Assembly: GCA_030653975.1 (NCBI GenBank)
Contig: JAURYH010000058.1
Coordinates: 1-64,000, forward strand
From: Hydrogenophaga sp.
GTDB lineage: Bacteria; Pseudomonadota; Gammaproteobacteria; Burkholderiales; Burkholderiaceae_C
DNA length: 64,000 nucleotides
Direction: 5' to 3'
Part shown: piece after piece, positions 54,380 through 62,830 of the stretch
Layout of the letters: every line of letters starts with the position of its first letter
How positions within the stretch are numbered: position 1 is the first letter of the stretch
Notes under the pieces: model-generated
What the model was told of the DNA's origin: nothing
Database searches by the model: none
The model's input: the letters and a program-made list of their open reading frames with translations, nothing else
Translations under genes and position numbers: made by a program

Positions 54380-55534
54380 ATGGCCGTCGTCTTTGACAAA
54401 CCCACCCTGCTGCAGCGCGTCGCCCCGATCTTTCAGGGCTTTGACGGTCCGCTGGTCTTTGCCATCCTGCTGCTCGCGGGTGCGGGGCTGATGACCATGT
54501 ATTCGGTGGGTTTCGATCACGGTTCGCGCTTCGCCAGCCACGGCCGCAACATGATGCTCGCGGCCGGCGTGCTTTTTGTCGTGTCGCAGGTGCCGCCGCA
54601 GCGCCTGTTGGCGCTGGCGGTCCCGATGTACGTGGTCGGGGTGGCCTTGCTGCTGGCGGTGTTCCTGTTTGGCATCCAGAAAAAGGGGGCCCAGCGCTGG
54701 CTCAACGTGGGCGTCGTGATCCAGCCCAGCGAGCTCATGAAGGTAGCCATGCCATTGATGCTGGCCTGGTGGTTCCAGCGCCGCGAGGGCCAGCTCAAGC
54801 CGCTGGATTTTGCGGTGGCGGGCTTGTTGCTGGCGATACCGGCAGCGCTCATCCTCAAGCAGCCCGACCTGGGCACCACCCTGCTGGTGGTGGCCTCTGG
54901 CCTGGCGGTCATCTTCTTTGCCGGCCTGAGCTGGAAGCTGATCGTTCCACCGGTGCTGCTGGGGCTGGTGGGGGTGGCCACCCTGATCGCGATGGAGCCC
55001 GAGTGGTGCGCCCCCGATGTGGACTGGCGCATCCTGCACGAATACCAGCGACAGCGCGTGTGCACGTTGCTCGATCCGTTCAAGGACCCTTTGGGCAAGG
55101 GCTTCCACATCATCCAGGGCATGATCGCCATCGGTTCCGGCGGTGTCTGGGGCAAGGGCTTCATGCAGGGCACGCAGACCCACCTGGAGTTCATTCCCGA
55201 ACGTACCACCGACTTCATCTTCGCGGCGTTTTCCGAGGAATTCGGTCTGGTGGGCACGCTGGGGCTGATGGTGGCGTTCCTCTTCCTGCTGATCCGCGGA
55301 CTCATCATCGCGGTGGAAGCGCCAACCCTGTTTTCCCGCCTGGTGGCCGCCGCCATGACCGCCAATTTCTTCGTCTACGCCTTCGTCAACATGGGCATGG
55401 TGAGCGGCATCCTGCCGGTGGTGGGCGTGCCCCTGCCGTTCATCAGTTACGGCGGCACGGCGATGGTGACGCTGGGCGTCTGCCTGGGCATTCTGATGTC
55501 GGTGGCCAAGTCCAAACGCCTGATGCAGTCATGA
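54380..55534 (+). CDS. rodA: Rod-shape peptidoglycan polymerase RodA
   Basis: RodA is the SEDS-family glycan polymerase of the elongasome. The protein is 384 residues with about ten transmembrane helices. It starts at 54380 (an in-frame GTG at 54374 is less likely). Landmarks are GIQKKGAQRWLNVGVVIQPSELMKVAMPLML, the LKQPDLGTTLLVVA loop, the EFIPERTTDFIFAAFSEEFGLVG loop and the late VGVPLPFISYGGTAMVT. It is not beside mreBCD or mrdA in this window. It shares the overlapping ATGA with the next gene. Confidence 0.97.
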   Translation: MAVVFDKPTLLQRVAPIFQGFDGPLVFAILLLAGAGLMTMYSVGFDHGSRFASHGRNMMLAAGVLFVVSQVPPQRLLALAVPMYVVGVALLLAVFLFGIQKKGAQRWLNVGVVIQPSELMKVAMPLMLAWWFQRREGQLKPLDFAVAGLLLAIPAALILKQPDLGTTLLVVASGLAVIFFAGLSWKLIVPPVLLGLVGVATLIAMEPEWCAPDVDWRILHEYQRQRVCTLLDPFKDPLGKGFHIIQGMIAIGSGGVWGKGFMQGTQTHLEFIPERTTDFIFAAFSEEFGLVGTLGLMVAFLFLLIRGLIIAVEAPTLFSRLVAAAMTANFFVYAFVNMGMVSGILPVVGVPLPFISYGGTAMVTLGVCLGILMSVAKSKRLMQS

Positions 55535-56574
55535 ACTTGGGCCCCCATGCTCCGCCGCTGCGCGGGTCGCTGCCCCCCGAGGGGGCTGATCCGGCTTGGG
55601 GCGGCCCGGCGCCGGATCTTCAGGGCCCCCATGCGTCTTCCCCCCTGCGGGGTGAATCCGGGGCTCCGCCGCTGCGCGGGTCGCTGACGTCGGTTCGGGT
55701 CGCCGTGGTGGGCGCCGGGAACATGGGCGGTGCCATGGTCGCGCGCCTGTGTGAACTGGGCTGGTCGGTGGTGGTGTGTGACATCGATCCCGTGCGCCAG
55801 CAACAGGCGCTGGAAGCCGGCGCCTGCCTCGCTGACACGCCCGGGACGGCGGCCCGTGCGCTGGTGGCCGACGGCGTGCTGATTGTCTGCGTGGTGGATG
55901 CGACACAGTCGCATGAAGTGCTGTTCGGTACGGGCGGCGCCGCTGCTGCCCTGCACAGCGGACAGACCGTGATGCTGTGCCCGACCATCGCACCCCAAGA
56001 CACCGAAGCGCTGGCAGCGGCCCTGTCCTCGCAGGGGCTGGACTGCATCGATGCGCCCATGTCCGGCGGACCGGCGCGGGCCCGCGAGGGCAGCATGAGC
56101 CTGATGGTGGCCGCGCCCGATGGTTTGCTGGAGCGCCATGCGGCGCTGCTCGCTGCCCTGTCGTCCAAGGTGTTCCGCATCAGCGAGCGCGTGGGCGATG
56201 GCGCTCGCACCAAGCTGGTCAACAACCTGCTCGCCGGCATCAACCTGGTGGGGGCCGCCGAAGTGCTCGCGCTGGCCGAACGCCTGGGGCTGGACTTGTC
56301 GACGACGCTGGACGTGATCGAACAATCCAGTGGCCAGAGCTGGATCGGTTCGGACCGCATGCGCCGCGCCATTGCTGGCGATCTGGCGCCGCGCGCCCAT
56401 GTGACCCTGCTGGAAAAAGACACCCGGCTGGCGGTGCAAGCCGCGCGGGCAGCCGGTTTTGCCGGGCCGCTGGGCGAGGTTGCGGCCAGCGTGTTCGAGC
56501 AGGCGCATGCCGCCGGCATGGCCGATCTGGACGACGCGGCGCTGTTGCAGCTCTTGCGCGGCCCGCGACCTTGA
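55531..56574 (+). CDS. NAD-binding 3-hydroxyisobutyrate dehydrogenase-like oxidoreductase with repeat-encoded N-terminus
   Basis: The protein has 347 residues from the ATG at 55531, which overlaps the rodA stop (ATGA). The first about 52 residues (rich in Pro, Gly, Arg, Ser) are encoded by the palindromic repeat; the dehydrogenase proper starts at VRVAVVGAGNMGGAMVARL. No other ATG, GTG or TTG lies between codon 4 and this beta strand. Later features are DAPMSGGPARAREGSMSLMV, the catalytic-lysine region KLVNNLLAGINLVG and a C-terminal helical domain, as in beta-hydroxyacid dehydrogenases. Substrate unknown. Confidence 0.85.
   Translation: MNLGPHAPPLRGSLPPEGADPAWGGPAPDLQGPHASSPLRGESGAPPLRGSLTSVRVAVVGAGNMGGAMVARLCELGWSVVVCDIDPVRQQQALEAGACLADTPGTAARALVADGVLIVCVVDATQSHEVLFGTGGAAAALHSGQTVMLCPTIAPQDTEALAAALSSQGLDCIDAPMSGGPARAREGSMSLMVAAPDGLLERHAALLAALSSKVFRISERVGDGARTKLVNNLLAGINLVGAAEVLALAERLGLDLSTTLDVIEQSSGQSWIGSDRMRRAIAGDLAPRAHVTLLEKDTRLAVQAARAAGFAGPLGEVAASVFEQAHAAGMADLDDAALLQLLRGPRP
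55545..55685. repeat. Dispersed GC-rich palindromic repeats, copy 7 (read through in frame)
   Basis: Two units lie within the start of the dehydrogenase gene: CCGCCGCTGCGCGGGTCGCTG occurs at about 55554-55574 and again near 55665-55685, with CCCCCCGAGGGGGC and CTTGGGGCGGCCCGGCGCCGG between, and CCCCCCTGCGGGG in the second. The reading frame remains open through all 50 codons. Confidence 0.8.
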
Positions 56575-56639
56575 AGCGCGTTGCGCCCGGCAAGACCACG
56601 CCGCCAGCGCGCGAACGCGGTCCTTCTTACAATGGCACC

Positions 56640-58100
56640 ATGATTGCACGCGAACCCACCCTGGCCCGACTGTCCAGCGCCCAGAGCCTCCTGCTCGATC
56701 CTTTTGGTTTGACACCCTCCCATTTGCAGCGCGCGCTGGGCGAGATCATGTCGCGTGGCGCGGACGATGCCGACCTCTATTTCCAGACCACGCGCAGCGA
56801 GGGCTGGAGCCTGGAAGAGGGCATCGTCAAGACCGGCAGCTTCAGCATTGACCAGGGCGTGGGCGTGCGCGCCGTGAGCGGCGAAAAGACCGCTTTCGCG
56901 TATTCGGACGACCTCTCCTGGGCCTCGTTGCTGGACGCGGCGCACACCGTGCGAACGATCACGGCCCAGGGTCAGGACCGCAAGGTGCGCACGCCGGCCA
57001 CCAGGGTGGCGAAATCGCGTTCGCTCTACCCCGGCCTGGACCCGATCGGCACACTCGACAGCACCGCCAAGGTCGCGCTGCTGGAGAAGGTGGAAAAACT
57101 CGCCAAGGCCAAGGACCCGCGCGTGGTGCAGGTCATGGCGGGCCTGGCGGCCGAGCACGACGTGGTGCTGGTGGCGCGTGCCGACGGCACCATGGCGGCC
57201 GACGTGCGCCCGCTGATCCGCCTGTCGGTCACGGTGATCGCCGAACAGCAGGGCCGGCGCGAGGTCGGTTCTTCGGGTGGTGGCGGCCGTTTTGGCCTGG
57301 CGTATTTTGACGACGCCATGGTCCAGTCGTATGTGGACGAGGCCGTGGACGCGGCCCTCACCAACCTCGACGCGCGGCCCGCGCCCGCGGGTGAAATGAC
57401 CGTGGTGCTGGGGTCGGGCTGGCCGGGCGTGCTGCTGCACGAGGCGGTGGGCCACGGGCTCGAAGGCGACTTCAACCGCAAGGGCTCCAGCGCGTTTGCC
57501 GGGCGCATCGGCCAGCGCGTGGCCGCCAAGGGCGTGACCGTGCTCGACGACGGCACCATGGCCGACCGCCGCGGCTCGCTCAACGTGGACGACGAAGGTT
57601 GTCCGACGCAGAAGAACGTGCTGATCGAAGACGGCATCCTGCGCGGCTACATCCAGGACGCGATGAACGCGCGCCTGATGGGCCTGAAGCCCACCGGCAA
57701 CGGCCGGCGCGAGAGCTACGCCCACGTGCCCATGCCGCGCATGACCAACACCTACATGCTGGGTGGCGACAAGAGCCCCGAAGAAATCGTGGCCAGCATC
57801 AAGAAGGGCCTGTACGCCACCAACTTCGGCGGCGGGCAGGTCGACATCACCAGCGGCAAGTTCGTGTTCTCCGCCAGCCAGGCTTACTGGGTGGAAAACG
57901 GGAAGATCCAGTACCCCGTGAAAGGCGCCACGCTGGTGGGCAGCGGTCCGGAATCGCTCAAGAAGATCAGCATGATCGGCAACGACATGAAGCTGGACAG
58001 CGGCGTCGGCACCTGCGGCAAGGAGGGCCAGAGCGTGCCCGTGGGTGTGGGCCAACCCACGCTGCGCATTGATGGGTTGACGGTCGGCGGCACCGCTTGA
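56640..58100 (+). CDS. tldD: Metalloprotease TldD
   Basis: TldD forms a heterodimeric zinc protease with TldE/PmbA; the pair cleaves partly unfolded peptides, including modified peptide precursors. The protein is 486 residues. The start at 56640 is preferred because an upstream ATG at 56631 ends immediately in TGA. The metal-binding HEAVGHGLEGDFNRKGSSAF is at about 264-283, with the later GNGRRESYAHVPMPRMTNTYM and C-terminal CGKEGQSVPVGVGQPTLRID. TldE is not in the window. The gene lies 65 bases after the dehydrogenase. Confidence 0.95.
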   Translation: MIAREPTLARLSSAQSLLLDPFGLTPSHLQRALGEIMSRGADDADLYFQTTRSEGWSLEEGIVKTGSFSIDQGVGVRAVSGEKTAFAYSDDLSWASLLDAAHTVRTITAQGQDRKVRTPATRVAKSRSLYPGLDPIGTLDSTAKVALLEKVEKLAKAKDPRVVQVMAGLAAEHDVVLVARADGTMAADVRPLIRLSVTVIAEQQGRREVGSSGGGGRFGLAYFDDAMVQSYVDEAVDAALTNLDARPAPAGEMTVVLGSGWPGVLLHEAVGHGLEGDFNRKGSSAFAGRIGQRVAAKGVTVLDDGTMADRRGSLNVDDEGCPTQKNVLIEDGILRGYIQDAMNARLMGLKPTGNGRRESYAHVPMPRMTNTYMLGGDKSPEEIVASIKKGLYATNFGGGQVDITSGKFVFSASQAYWVENGKIQYPVKGATLVGSGPESLKKISMIGNDMKLDSGVGTCGKEGQSVPVGVGQPTLRIDGLTVGGTA

Positions 58101-58108
58101 ACATCGAC

Positions 58109-58185
58109 TCCCCCGCAGCGCTGCGCGCTGCCCCCTCCATGGGGCGCACCAGGCGACCCGGCCAAGCCGGCTCCACGGGTGCCCT
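58109..58185. repeat. Dispersed GC-rich palindromic repeat, copy 8
   Basis: The copy lies between tldD and the aroG leader. Modules: CCCCGCAGCGCTGCGCGCTG, a degenerate CCCCCTCCATGGGGCG hairpin, and GACCCGGCCAAGCCGGCTCC. Like other copies it marks an operon boundary. Confidence 0.75.
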
Positions 58186-58218
58186 GATGGGGCGTGCGCG
58201 GCGTTCTGGCTTTGCTGT

Positions 58219-58226
58219 GCTACATT
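58219..58226 (+). promoter_or_regulatory. Candidate extended -10 of the aroG leader
   Basis: TGCTACATT-type extended -10 (TGC at 58218-58220 and TACATT at 58221-58226), with no good -35. Transcription would begin near 58233, almost directly at the leader ATG at 58235, so the leader could be read as a leaderless message. Confidence 0.4.
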
Positions 58227-58234
58227 TCGATCCC

Positions 58235-58309
58235 ATGTGCTCGCGCTTTGCCTTCTTCGCCTTTTACTTTTGGTTCTCAGTCCCCGGCGGACGAGAGGCG
58301 AAGCTGTAA
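58235..58309 (+). CDS. Aromatic-amino-acid-rich leader peptide of aroG
   Basis: A 24-codon frame from ATG 58235 to TAA 58307-58309. Codons 5-14 read F-A-F-F-A-F-Y-F-W-F, that is six Phe, one Tyr and one Trp in ten codons; the remaining 14 codons are ordinary and end REAKL. No Shine-Dalgarno sequence precedes it. Its place, 111 bases before DAHP synthase and just upstream of a terminator, is that of an attenuator leader peptide that senses charged Phe, Tyr and Trp tRNAs, as in pheA and trp leaders of enteric bacteria. Confidence 0.88.
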   Translation: MCSRFAFFAFYFWFSVPGGREAKL

Positions 58310-58365
58310 GCGCATCACCGAATCTCGAAAAAACCGCCGGAGCCACAAGCCCGGCGGTTTTTTTT
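58284..58365 (+). terminator. Attenuator: antiterminator and Rho-independent terminator before aroG
   Basis: Terminator: AAACCGCCGG (58331-58340) pairs with CCGGCGGTTT (58351-58360), 10-base loop, run of eight T to 58365. The same 8-mer CCCGGCGG as the 3' arm (58350-58357) also occurs inside the leader gene at 58283-58290, and it can instead pair with 58334-58340; CGAGA (58292-58296) with TCTCG (58323-58327) extends that alternative helix. A ribosome stalled on the aromatic codons would leave 58283-58296 free to form the antiterminator. Confidence 0.85.
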
Positions 58366-58420
58366 GGTCTCTGTTTTTCTTCTTACGTTTTCTCCGCAAC
58401 CCCCACCGAGGAGCCCACCG

Positions 58421-59554
58421 ATGACCGCCAAAGCCACCCCCGCCAGAGCCGATGCCTGGCATTCGCGTCCCGCCGACAAGACCAGTCAGACCGACGACGA
58501 ACGCATCAAGGACATCACCGTGCTCCCGCCTCCCGAACACCTGATCCGCTTTTTCCCGATCGGCGGCACGCCGGTGGAGGCTCTCATCAGCCAGACGCGC
58601 AAGTCCATTCACAACATGCTGCACGGGCACGACGACCGCCTGCTGGTGGTGATTGGCCCGTGCTCCATCCACGATCCGGCCGCCGCGCTCGATTACGCGC
58701 GCCGCTTGAAGCCTCTGCGCGACAAATACGCCGATACGCTGGAGATCGTGATGCGCGTGTATTTCGAGAAGCCGCGAACCACGGTGGGCTGGAAGGGGCT
58801 GATCAACGACCCCTACCTGGATCAGAGCTTCCGCATTGACGAAGGCCTGCGCATCGCCCGCCAGCTGCTGATCGAGATCAACCGCCAGGGCCTGCCCGCA
58901 GGCAGCGAATTTCTGGACGTGATTTCACCGCAGTACATCGGTGACCTCATCAGCTGGGGTGCCATCGGCGCGCGCACCACCGAGAGCCAGGTGCACCGCG
59001 AACTGGCCTCGGGCCTGTCGGCACCGATCGGCTTCAAGAACGGCACCGACGGCAACATCCGCATCGCGACCGACGCCATCCAGGCCGCGGCGCGTGGCCA
59101 CCATTTCCTCTCGGTGCACAAGAACGGCCAGGTCGCGATCGTGCAGACCAATGGCAACAAGGACTGCCACGTGATCCTGCGCGGCGGCAAGTCCCCGAAC
59201 TACGACGCCGGCCACGTGGCCGCGGCGGTCAAGGAGCTCGAAGCCGCCAAGCTCGCCCCGCGCCTGATGGTGGACTGCAGCCACGCCAACAGCAGCAAAC
59301 AGCACGAAAAGCAGCTCGATGTGGCGCGCGATATCGCGGCACAGATCGCAGGCGGCTCGCGCAGCGTGTTCGGCGTGATGATCGAAAGCCATATTGAAGC
59401 GGGCGCACAGAAATTCACCCCCGGCAAAGACGACGTGAGCAAGCTGGCCTACGGTCAAAGCATCACCGACGCCTGCCTGGGCTGGTCCGATTCGCTGGAG
59501 GCGCTGGAGGTGCTCTCTGCGGCCGTGCAGGGCGCTCGCCAGTTGAAGTCTTGA
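58421..59554 (+). CDS. aroG: 3-deoxy-7-phosphoheptulonate (DAHP) synthase, class I
   Basis: DAHP synthase is the first enzyme of the shikimate pathway, joining PEP and erythrose 4-phosphate. The protein is 377 residues from ATG 58421, with GAGGAG upstream. It is of the AroFGH type I-alpha class: DDRLLVVIGPCSIHDP, EIVMRVYFEKPRTTVGWKGLINDP, GARTTESQVHRELASGLSAPIGFKNGTDGN, MVDCSHANSSK (metal-binding Cys and His) and VMIESHIEAG. Such enzymes are feedback-inhibited by aromatic amino acids; here transcription is also likely attenuated by the aromatic leader. Confidence 0.96.
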   Translation: MTAKATPARADAWHSRPADKTSQTDDERIKDITVLPPPEHLIRFFPIGGTPVEALISQTRKSIHNMLHGHDDRLLVVIGPCSIHDPAAALDYARRLKPLRDKYADTLEIVMRVYFEKPRTTVGWKGLINDPYLDQSFRIDEGLRIARQLLIEINRQGLPAGSEFLDVISPQYIGDLISWGAIGARTTESQVHRELASGLSAPIGFKNGTDGNIRIATDAIQAAARGHHFLSVHKNGQVAIVQTNGNKDCHVILRGGKSPNYDAGHVAAAVKELEAAKLAPRLMVDCSHANSSKQHEKQLDVARDIAAQIAGGSRSVFGVMIESHIEAGAQKFTPGKDDVSKLAYGQSITDACLGWSDSLEALEVLSAAVQGARQLKS

Positions 59555-59765
59555 TGCCGGGCTGGGGTGCCCTGGCGCATCCCGACGTTGGTCAAGTCCT
59601 GTGTCGAACTGGACAGACCTGTGCAGTTTGCACGCCACGGACCGTTGTCGGAATTCAAGGCCCTTGGTATTCTGGTCTCCGTGCCGATAGGAAAGTGGTG
59701 GAACCTTCTTGCGTCCGCGCGCACAGCGGACCGGGAGGCCAGGCCAGAGGTCATGGGGAGTTGGC

Positions 59766-60836
59766 GTGGAGCAACCGGTTTTGCGTCTGGGGCTGTTGGG
59801 ATTTGCCGAACCGGTGGGTCTGCGGCTGCAAGCCTGGGCAGCCCAGGTGCGCGAAGGCTGGCCGCAGTGGCGCAGTTGTGACCCCCATCTGGCCGACGCC
59901 TGGATGATCAATGGTGCGTCGGTCGACGTGCTGGGTCGGGACGAGGTGGTCATCCACCACCCGTTCGGCAGTAGCGAGCGCCTGACGCTTAACCGTGCCG
60001 AGGTGGATCGACCGCTCGCCTTTGCCACGCCCTTGCCCCAGGGTTTTGCCTCAGCCGAGTTTTTCGAGGCGGACGACGAACGGAGCGTGCGCCAGCGCCT
60101 GCAGCGTTTTGAAGCCTGGCTGCGGCCGCTGCGCAGCCAGTTTGCGCTCGGGGCCGAAGTGGTGAAGCGCAACGGTCTCTACAAAAACGGGGTGCACATC
60201 GTGCACGAAGGCCAACTGCTCGCGGTGATCGATTTCGAGCGCTGGCTGGCCGGTTTGCTGATCCCGGCCCGGCCGGTGGATCTGGCGGTGGCCGAGTGGG
60301 TGCAGCGGCCCGGGTTGTCGCGCGACATCCCGTCGTCCTTCATCCGGCTGCCGTTGCACCGGGTCATGTGGACCTACGCCGTGCGCACGCGCCTGGATGT
60401 GTTGCCGGAGCGCTACCGCGAGAAGATGGTCTATTTGCGCCGGGTACCGCACGTGCCGGCGCGCTGGTTTGACCAGGTGCACCTGCTCCTCATGCGCGAG
60501 CTGCTGGCGACGCCGGCCTGCTTTGACGTGCTGCGGGAGCGCACCGGCATCGAATCGGTCGAGCTGGCGCACCATCTGGCGGTGCTCTACCACGCAGGCG
60601 GTCTGACCACGGACGCTGACAGCGCGCGCCGGGCCGAGCCCGCTGCGCGGCGCGCGATGACGGCGCTGCAGTTCGACCAGAATGATCAGGAGAACGATCT
60701 GCGTTCGCGTGTGGGACTGACCGAGCAGATGCCGCCCTCCAGCATTCTGCGCGAGGCACCGCACTCGCCTTTGCGCGTCTCGACCGCGTCCGTTGCACCC
60801 GGAGATGCGTCGCCACCTTCACCGGTGCGCTCCTGA
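59766..60836 (+). CDS. Conserved hypothetical protein
   Basis: The protein has 356 residues from the GTG at 59766, with GGGGAG five bases upstream. I do not recognise a family. It is soluble, with no signal peptide or membrane helix. The middle (about 75-290) is rich in Arg and Trp and contains FFEADDERSVRQRLQRFEAWLRPLRS and RERTGIESVELAHHLAVLYHAGGLTTD, the latter resembling a helix-turn-helix-like segment. The last 60 residues are low-complexity. The 211 bases before it contain no other element that I can name. The next gene starts 86 bases downstream, so co-transcription is plausible. Confidence 0.7.
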   Translation: MEQPVLRLGLLGFAEPVGLRLQAWAAQVREGWPQWRSCDPHLADAWMINGASVDVLGRDEVVIHHPFGSSERLTLNRAEVDRPLAFATPLPQGFASAEFFEADDERSVRQRLQRFEAWLRPLRSQFALGAEVVKRNGLYKNGVHIVHEGQLLAVIDFERWLAGLLIPARPVDLAVAEWVQRPGLSRDIPSSFIRLPLHRVMWTYAVRTRLDVLPERYREKMVYLRRVPHVPARWFDQVHLLLMRELLATPACFDVLRERTGIESVELAHHLAVLYHAGGLTTDADSARRAEPAARRAMTALQFDQNDQENDLRSRVGLTEQMPPSSILREAPHSPLRVSTASVAPGDASPPSPVRS

Positions 60837-60922
60837 CAGGGGGGCTGCTGGTCAGTCTTGACGCGCCAAGGCACAATCAAGACCTGACCAAGACCCAAGA
60901 TCCACACCGAGGAGTTGTCCGT

Positions 60923-61243
60923 ATGCGCAGCCAAGTCACCGTGACCTGGGGTGAAACATCCACCTACCGTTTTGACCTAGAGGAGGTGCAGCCCATGCCG
61001 CACGACCAGGCCCGGTCCTGGCTTGATGAACAGTTCACCACGCTGGGGTGTGAGCCGATCCGCCTGACCGGCAAGGTGCTGACGGCCGACAAGGTGTTGT
61101 GTGTGGCGCAGGCCGCGGGTGAAGATCACTTTCGCGAAGCGGCCCACCGCGAATGGGCCATGACGTTCGCCCGTGCCACCAGCGCCGCCCTGGCCAAGCC
61201 GGTGGTGTCTGTGGATCTGGTGACACAGTCGCTCGGCTACTGA
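60923..61243 (+). CDS. Small hypothetical protein
   Basis: The protein has 106 residues with a GAGGAG ribosome-binding site 9 bases upstream of the ATG. It is soluble and acidic, begins MRSQVTVTWGETSTYRFDLEEV, and has no signal peptide or helix of membrane type. The central LTADKVLCVAQAAGEDHFREAAHREWAMTFARATSA may be a two-helix unit. I do not recognise the family. It lies between a hypothetical gene and the convergent mpl gene. Confidence 0.7.
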   Translation: MRSQVTVTWGETSTYRFDLEEVQPMPHDQARSWLDEQFTTLGCEPIRLTGKVLTADKVLCVAQAAGEDHFREAAHREWAMTFARATSAALAKPVVSVDLVTQSLGY

Positions 61244-61257
61244 AGCTCCACGCCGTT

Positions 61258-62739
61258 TCAGACCGTCCCGAGGGCTGACAGCAGGCGGGCGTGGATGCCG
61301 CCAAAGCCGCCATTGCTCATGCAGACCACGTGGTCACCGTCGCGTGCGGCGGCCACCACTTGAGCCACCAGTTCATCGATGGAGCGGGCCACATGGGCGC
61401 GCTCGCCCATGGGTTGAAGGGCTTCCGCGGCATCCCAGTCGAGACCACCGGTGTGGCAAAACGCCAGATCGGCCGCTTGCAGGCTCCAGGGCAGTTGGGA
61501 TTTCATGGTGCCCAGCTTCATGGTGTTGCTGCGCGGCTCGAACACCGCGAGGATGCGCCCACCGGGTGTGAGTTCTTGATCCAGGCGGCGCCTCAGGCCG
61601 TCCAGCGTGGTGTGGATGGCGGTCGGGTGGTGGGCAAAATCGTCGTACACCGTGATGGCGCCGCCCGGTCGAGCGGCGGTGCCGCGCACTTCCATGCGGC
61701 GGCGCACATTCTCGAAGCGGCCCAGTGCATGGGCTGCCGCGTCCGGCGCAACGCCCACATGTTGTGCGGCGGCGATGGCAGCGAGTGCATTGAGCTGGTT
61801 GTGCACGCCGGTGAGCGCCCACTCAACCCGGGCCACGGTTTGCCCGCGTTCCAGCACATCGAACGCGTGGGGCTCACCCACGGCGGTGAAGTCGCTGACC
61901 GCGGCGCCAAAGCTGCGCACCTCGCTCCACAGGCCCTGGTGCAGCACCCGGTCCAGGCTTTCTTCCAGACCATTGACCACCACCCGGCCCGAGCCCGGCA
62001 CGGTGCGCAGCAGGTGGTGGAACTGGCGCTCGATGGCCTTGAGGTCGTCGAAGATGTCCGCGTGGTCGAATTCGAGGTTGTTCAGGATGGCCGTGCGCGG
62101 GCGGTAGTGGACGAATTTGCTGCGTTTGTCGAAGAAAGCGGTGTCGTACTCGTCAGCTTCGATGACGAAGAGGGGGTGGCGGGGCGGCTGCGCGCTCTGC
62201 TCCGTGTCCCCCGCCCGCTGCGCGGGCGCCTCCTTGACCTGCGCAGAACGCACAGCATCCCCGCCACCCAGTCGAGCCGAGACACCAAAGTTCATGGGAA
62301 CACCGCCGACCAGAAAACCCGGGTTCAGGCCGTTGGCCTCCAGGATCCAGCTCAGCATGGCGGTGGTGGTGGTTTTTCCGTGGGTGCCGGCCACCGCCAG
62401 CACATGGCGACCTTGCAACACGTGTTCGGCCAGCCATTGCGGACCGCTGGTGTACGGGGCACCGGCGTCCAGAATGGCTTCCATCAGCGGGAACTTCGGG
62501 CTTCCATCCGGCAGGCGAGAGCGGCTCACCACGTTGCCGACCACGAACATATCGGGAGCCAGCGCCATCTGGTCAGCGTCAAAGCCTTCGATCAGCTCGA
62601 TGCCCAGCGCCTGGAGCTGGTCGCTCATGGGGGGGTAGACGCCGGCGTCACAACCCGTGACGCGGTGGCCGGCCTCGCGTGCGAGCGCCGCCAGGCCGCC
62701 CATGAAGGTGCCACAAATGCCCAGAATATGAATATGCAT
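61258..62739 (-). CDS. mpl: UDP-MurNAc:L-alanyl-gamma-D-glutamyl-meso-DAP ligase Mpl
   Basis: Mpl recycles murein tripeptide by ligating it to UDP-MurNAc, bypassing MurC, MurD and MurE. The protein is 493 residues. It starts MHIHILGICGTFMGGLAALAREAGHRVTGCD; the ATP loop [12 protein letters not shown] is at about 118-129; EADEYDTAFFDKRSKFVHYRP and the DDFAHHPTAI and FEPRSNTMKLG blocks are diagnostic. Between SARLG and FVIEADEYD there is a roughly 32-residue Ala/Gln/Gly-rich insertion (62172-62270) in which the DNA contains CCGCTGCGCGGG, similar to the dispersed repeat. It has no partner gene nearby. Confidence 0.95.
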   Translation of the reverse strand: MHIHILGICGTFMGGLAALAREAGHRVTGCDAGVYPPMSDQLQALGIELIEGFDADQMALAPDMFVVGNVVSRSRLPDGSPKFPLMEAILDAGAPYTSGPQWLAEHVLQGRHVLAVAGTHGKTTTTAMLSWILEANGLNPGFLVGGVPMNFGVSARLGGGDAVRSAQVKEAPAQRAGDTEQSAQPPRHPLFVIEADEYDTAFFDKRSKFVHYRPRTAILNNLEFDHADIFDDLKAIERQFHHLLRTVPGSGRVVVNGLEESLDRVLHQGLWSEVRSFGAAVSDFTAVGEPHAFDVLERGQTVARVEWALTGVHNQLNALAAIAAAQHVGVAPDAAAHALGRFENVRRRMEVRGTAARPGGAITVYDDFAHHPTAIHTTLDGLRRRLDQELTPGGRILAVFEPRSNTMKLGTMKSQLPWSLQAADLAFCHTGGLDWDAAEALQPMGERAHVARSIDELVAQVVAAARDGDHVVCMSNGGFGGIHARLLSALGTV

Positions 62740-62830
62740 CGGGTGATTTTAGGGGGGGCCAGCCCTGGTGGCTGACAGACCAAAGGCGCCCAAGGCTGCA
62801 TGGGTGTGGGCCAGCAGGCAAAATGCCCCG

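Noticed and set aside
55620-58346. 908-codon minus-strand open frame
   Set aside because: It is antisense to the dehydrogenase and tldD genes. Its length reflects lack of stops in GC-rich DNA.
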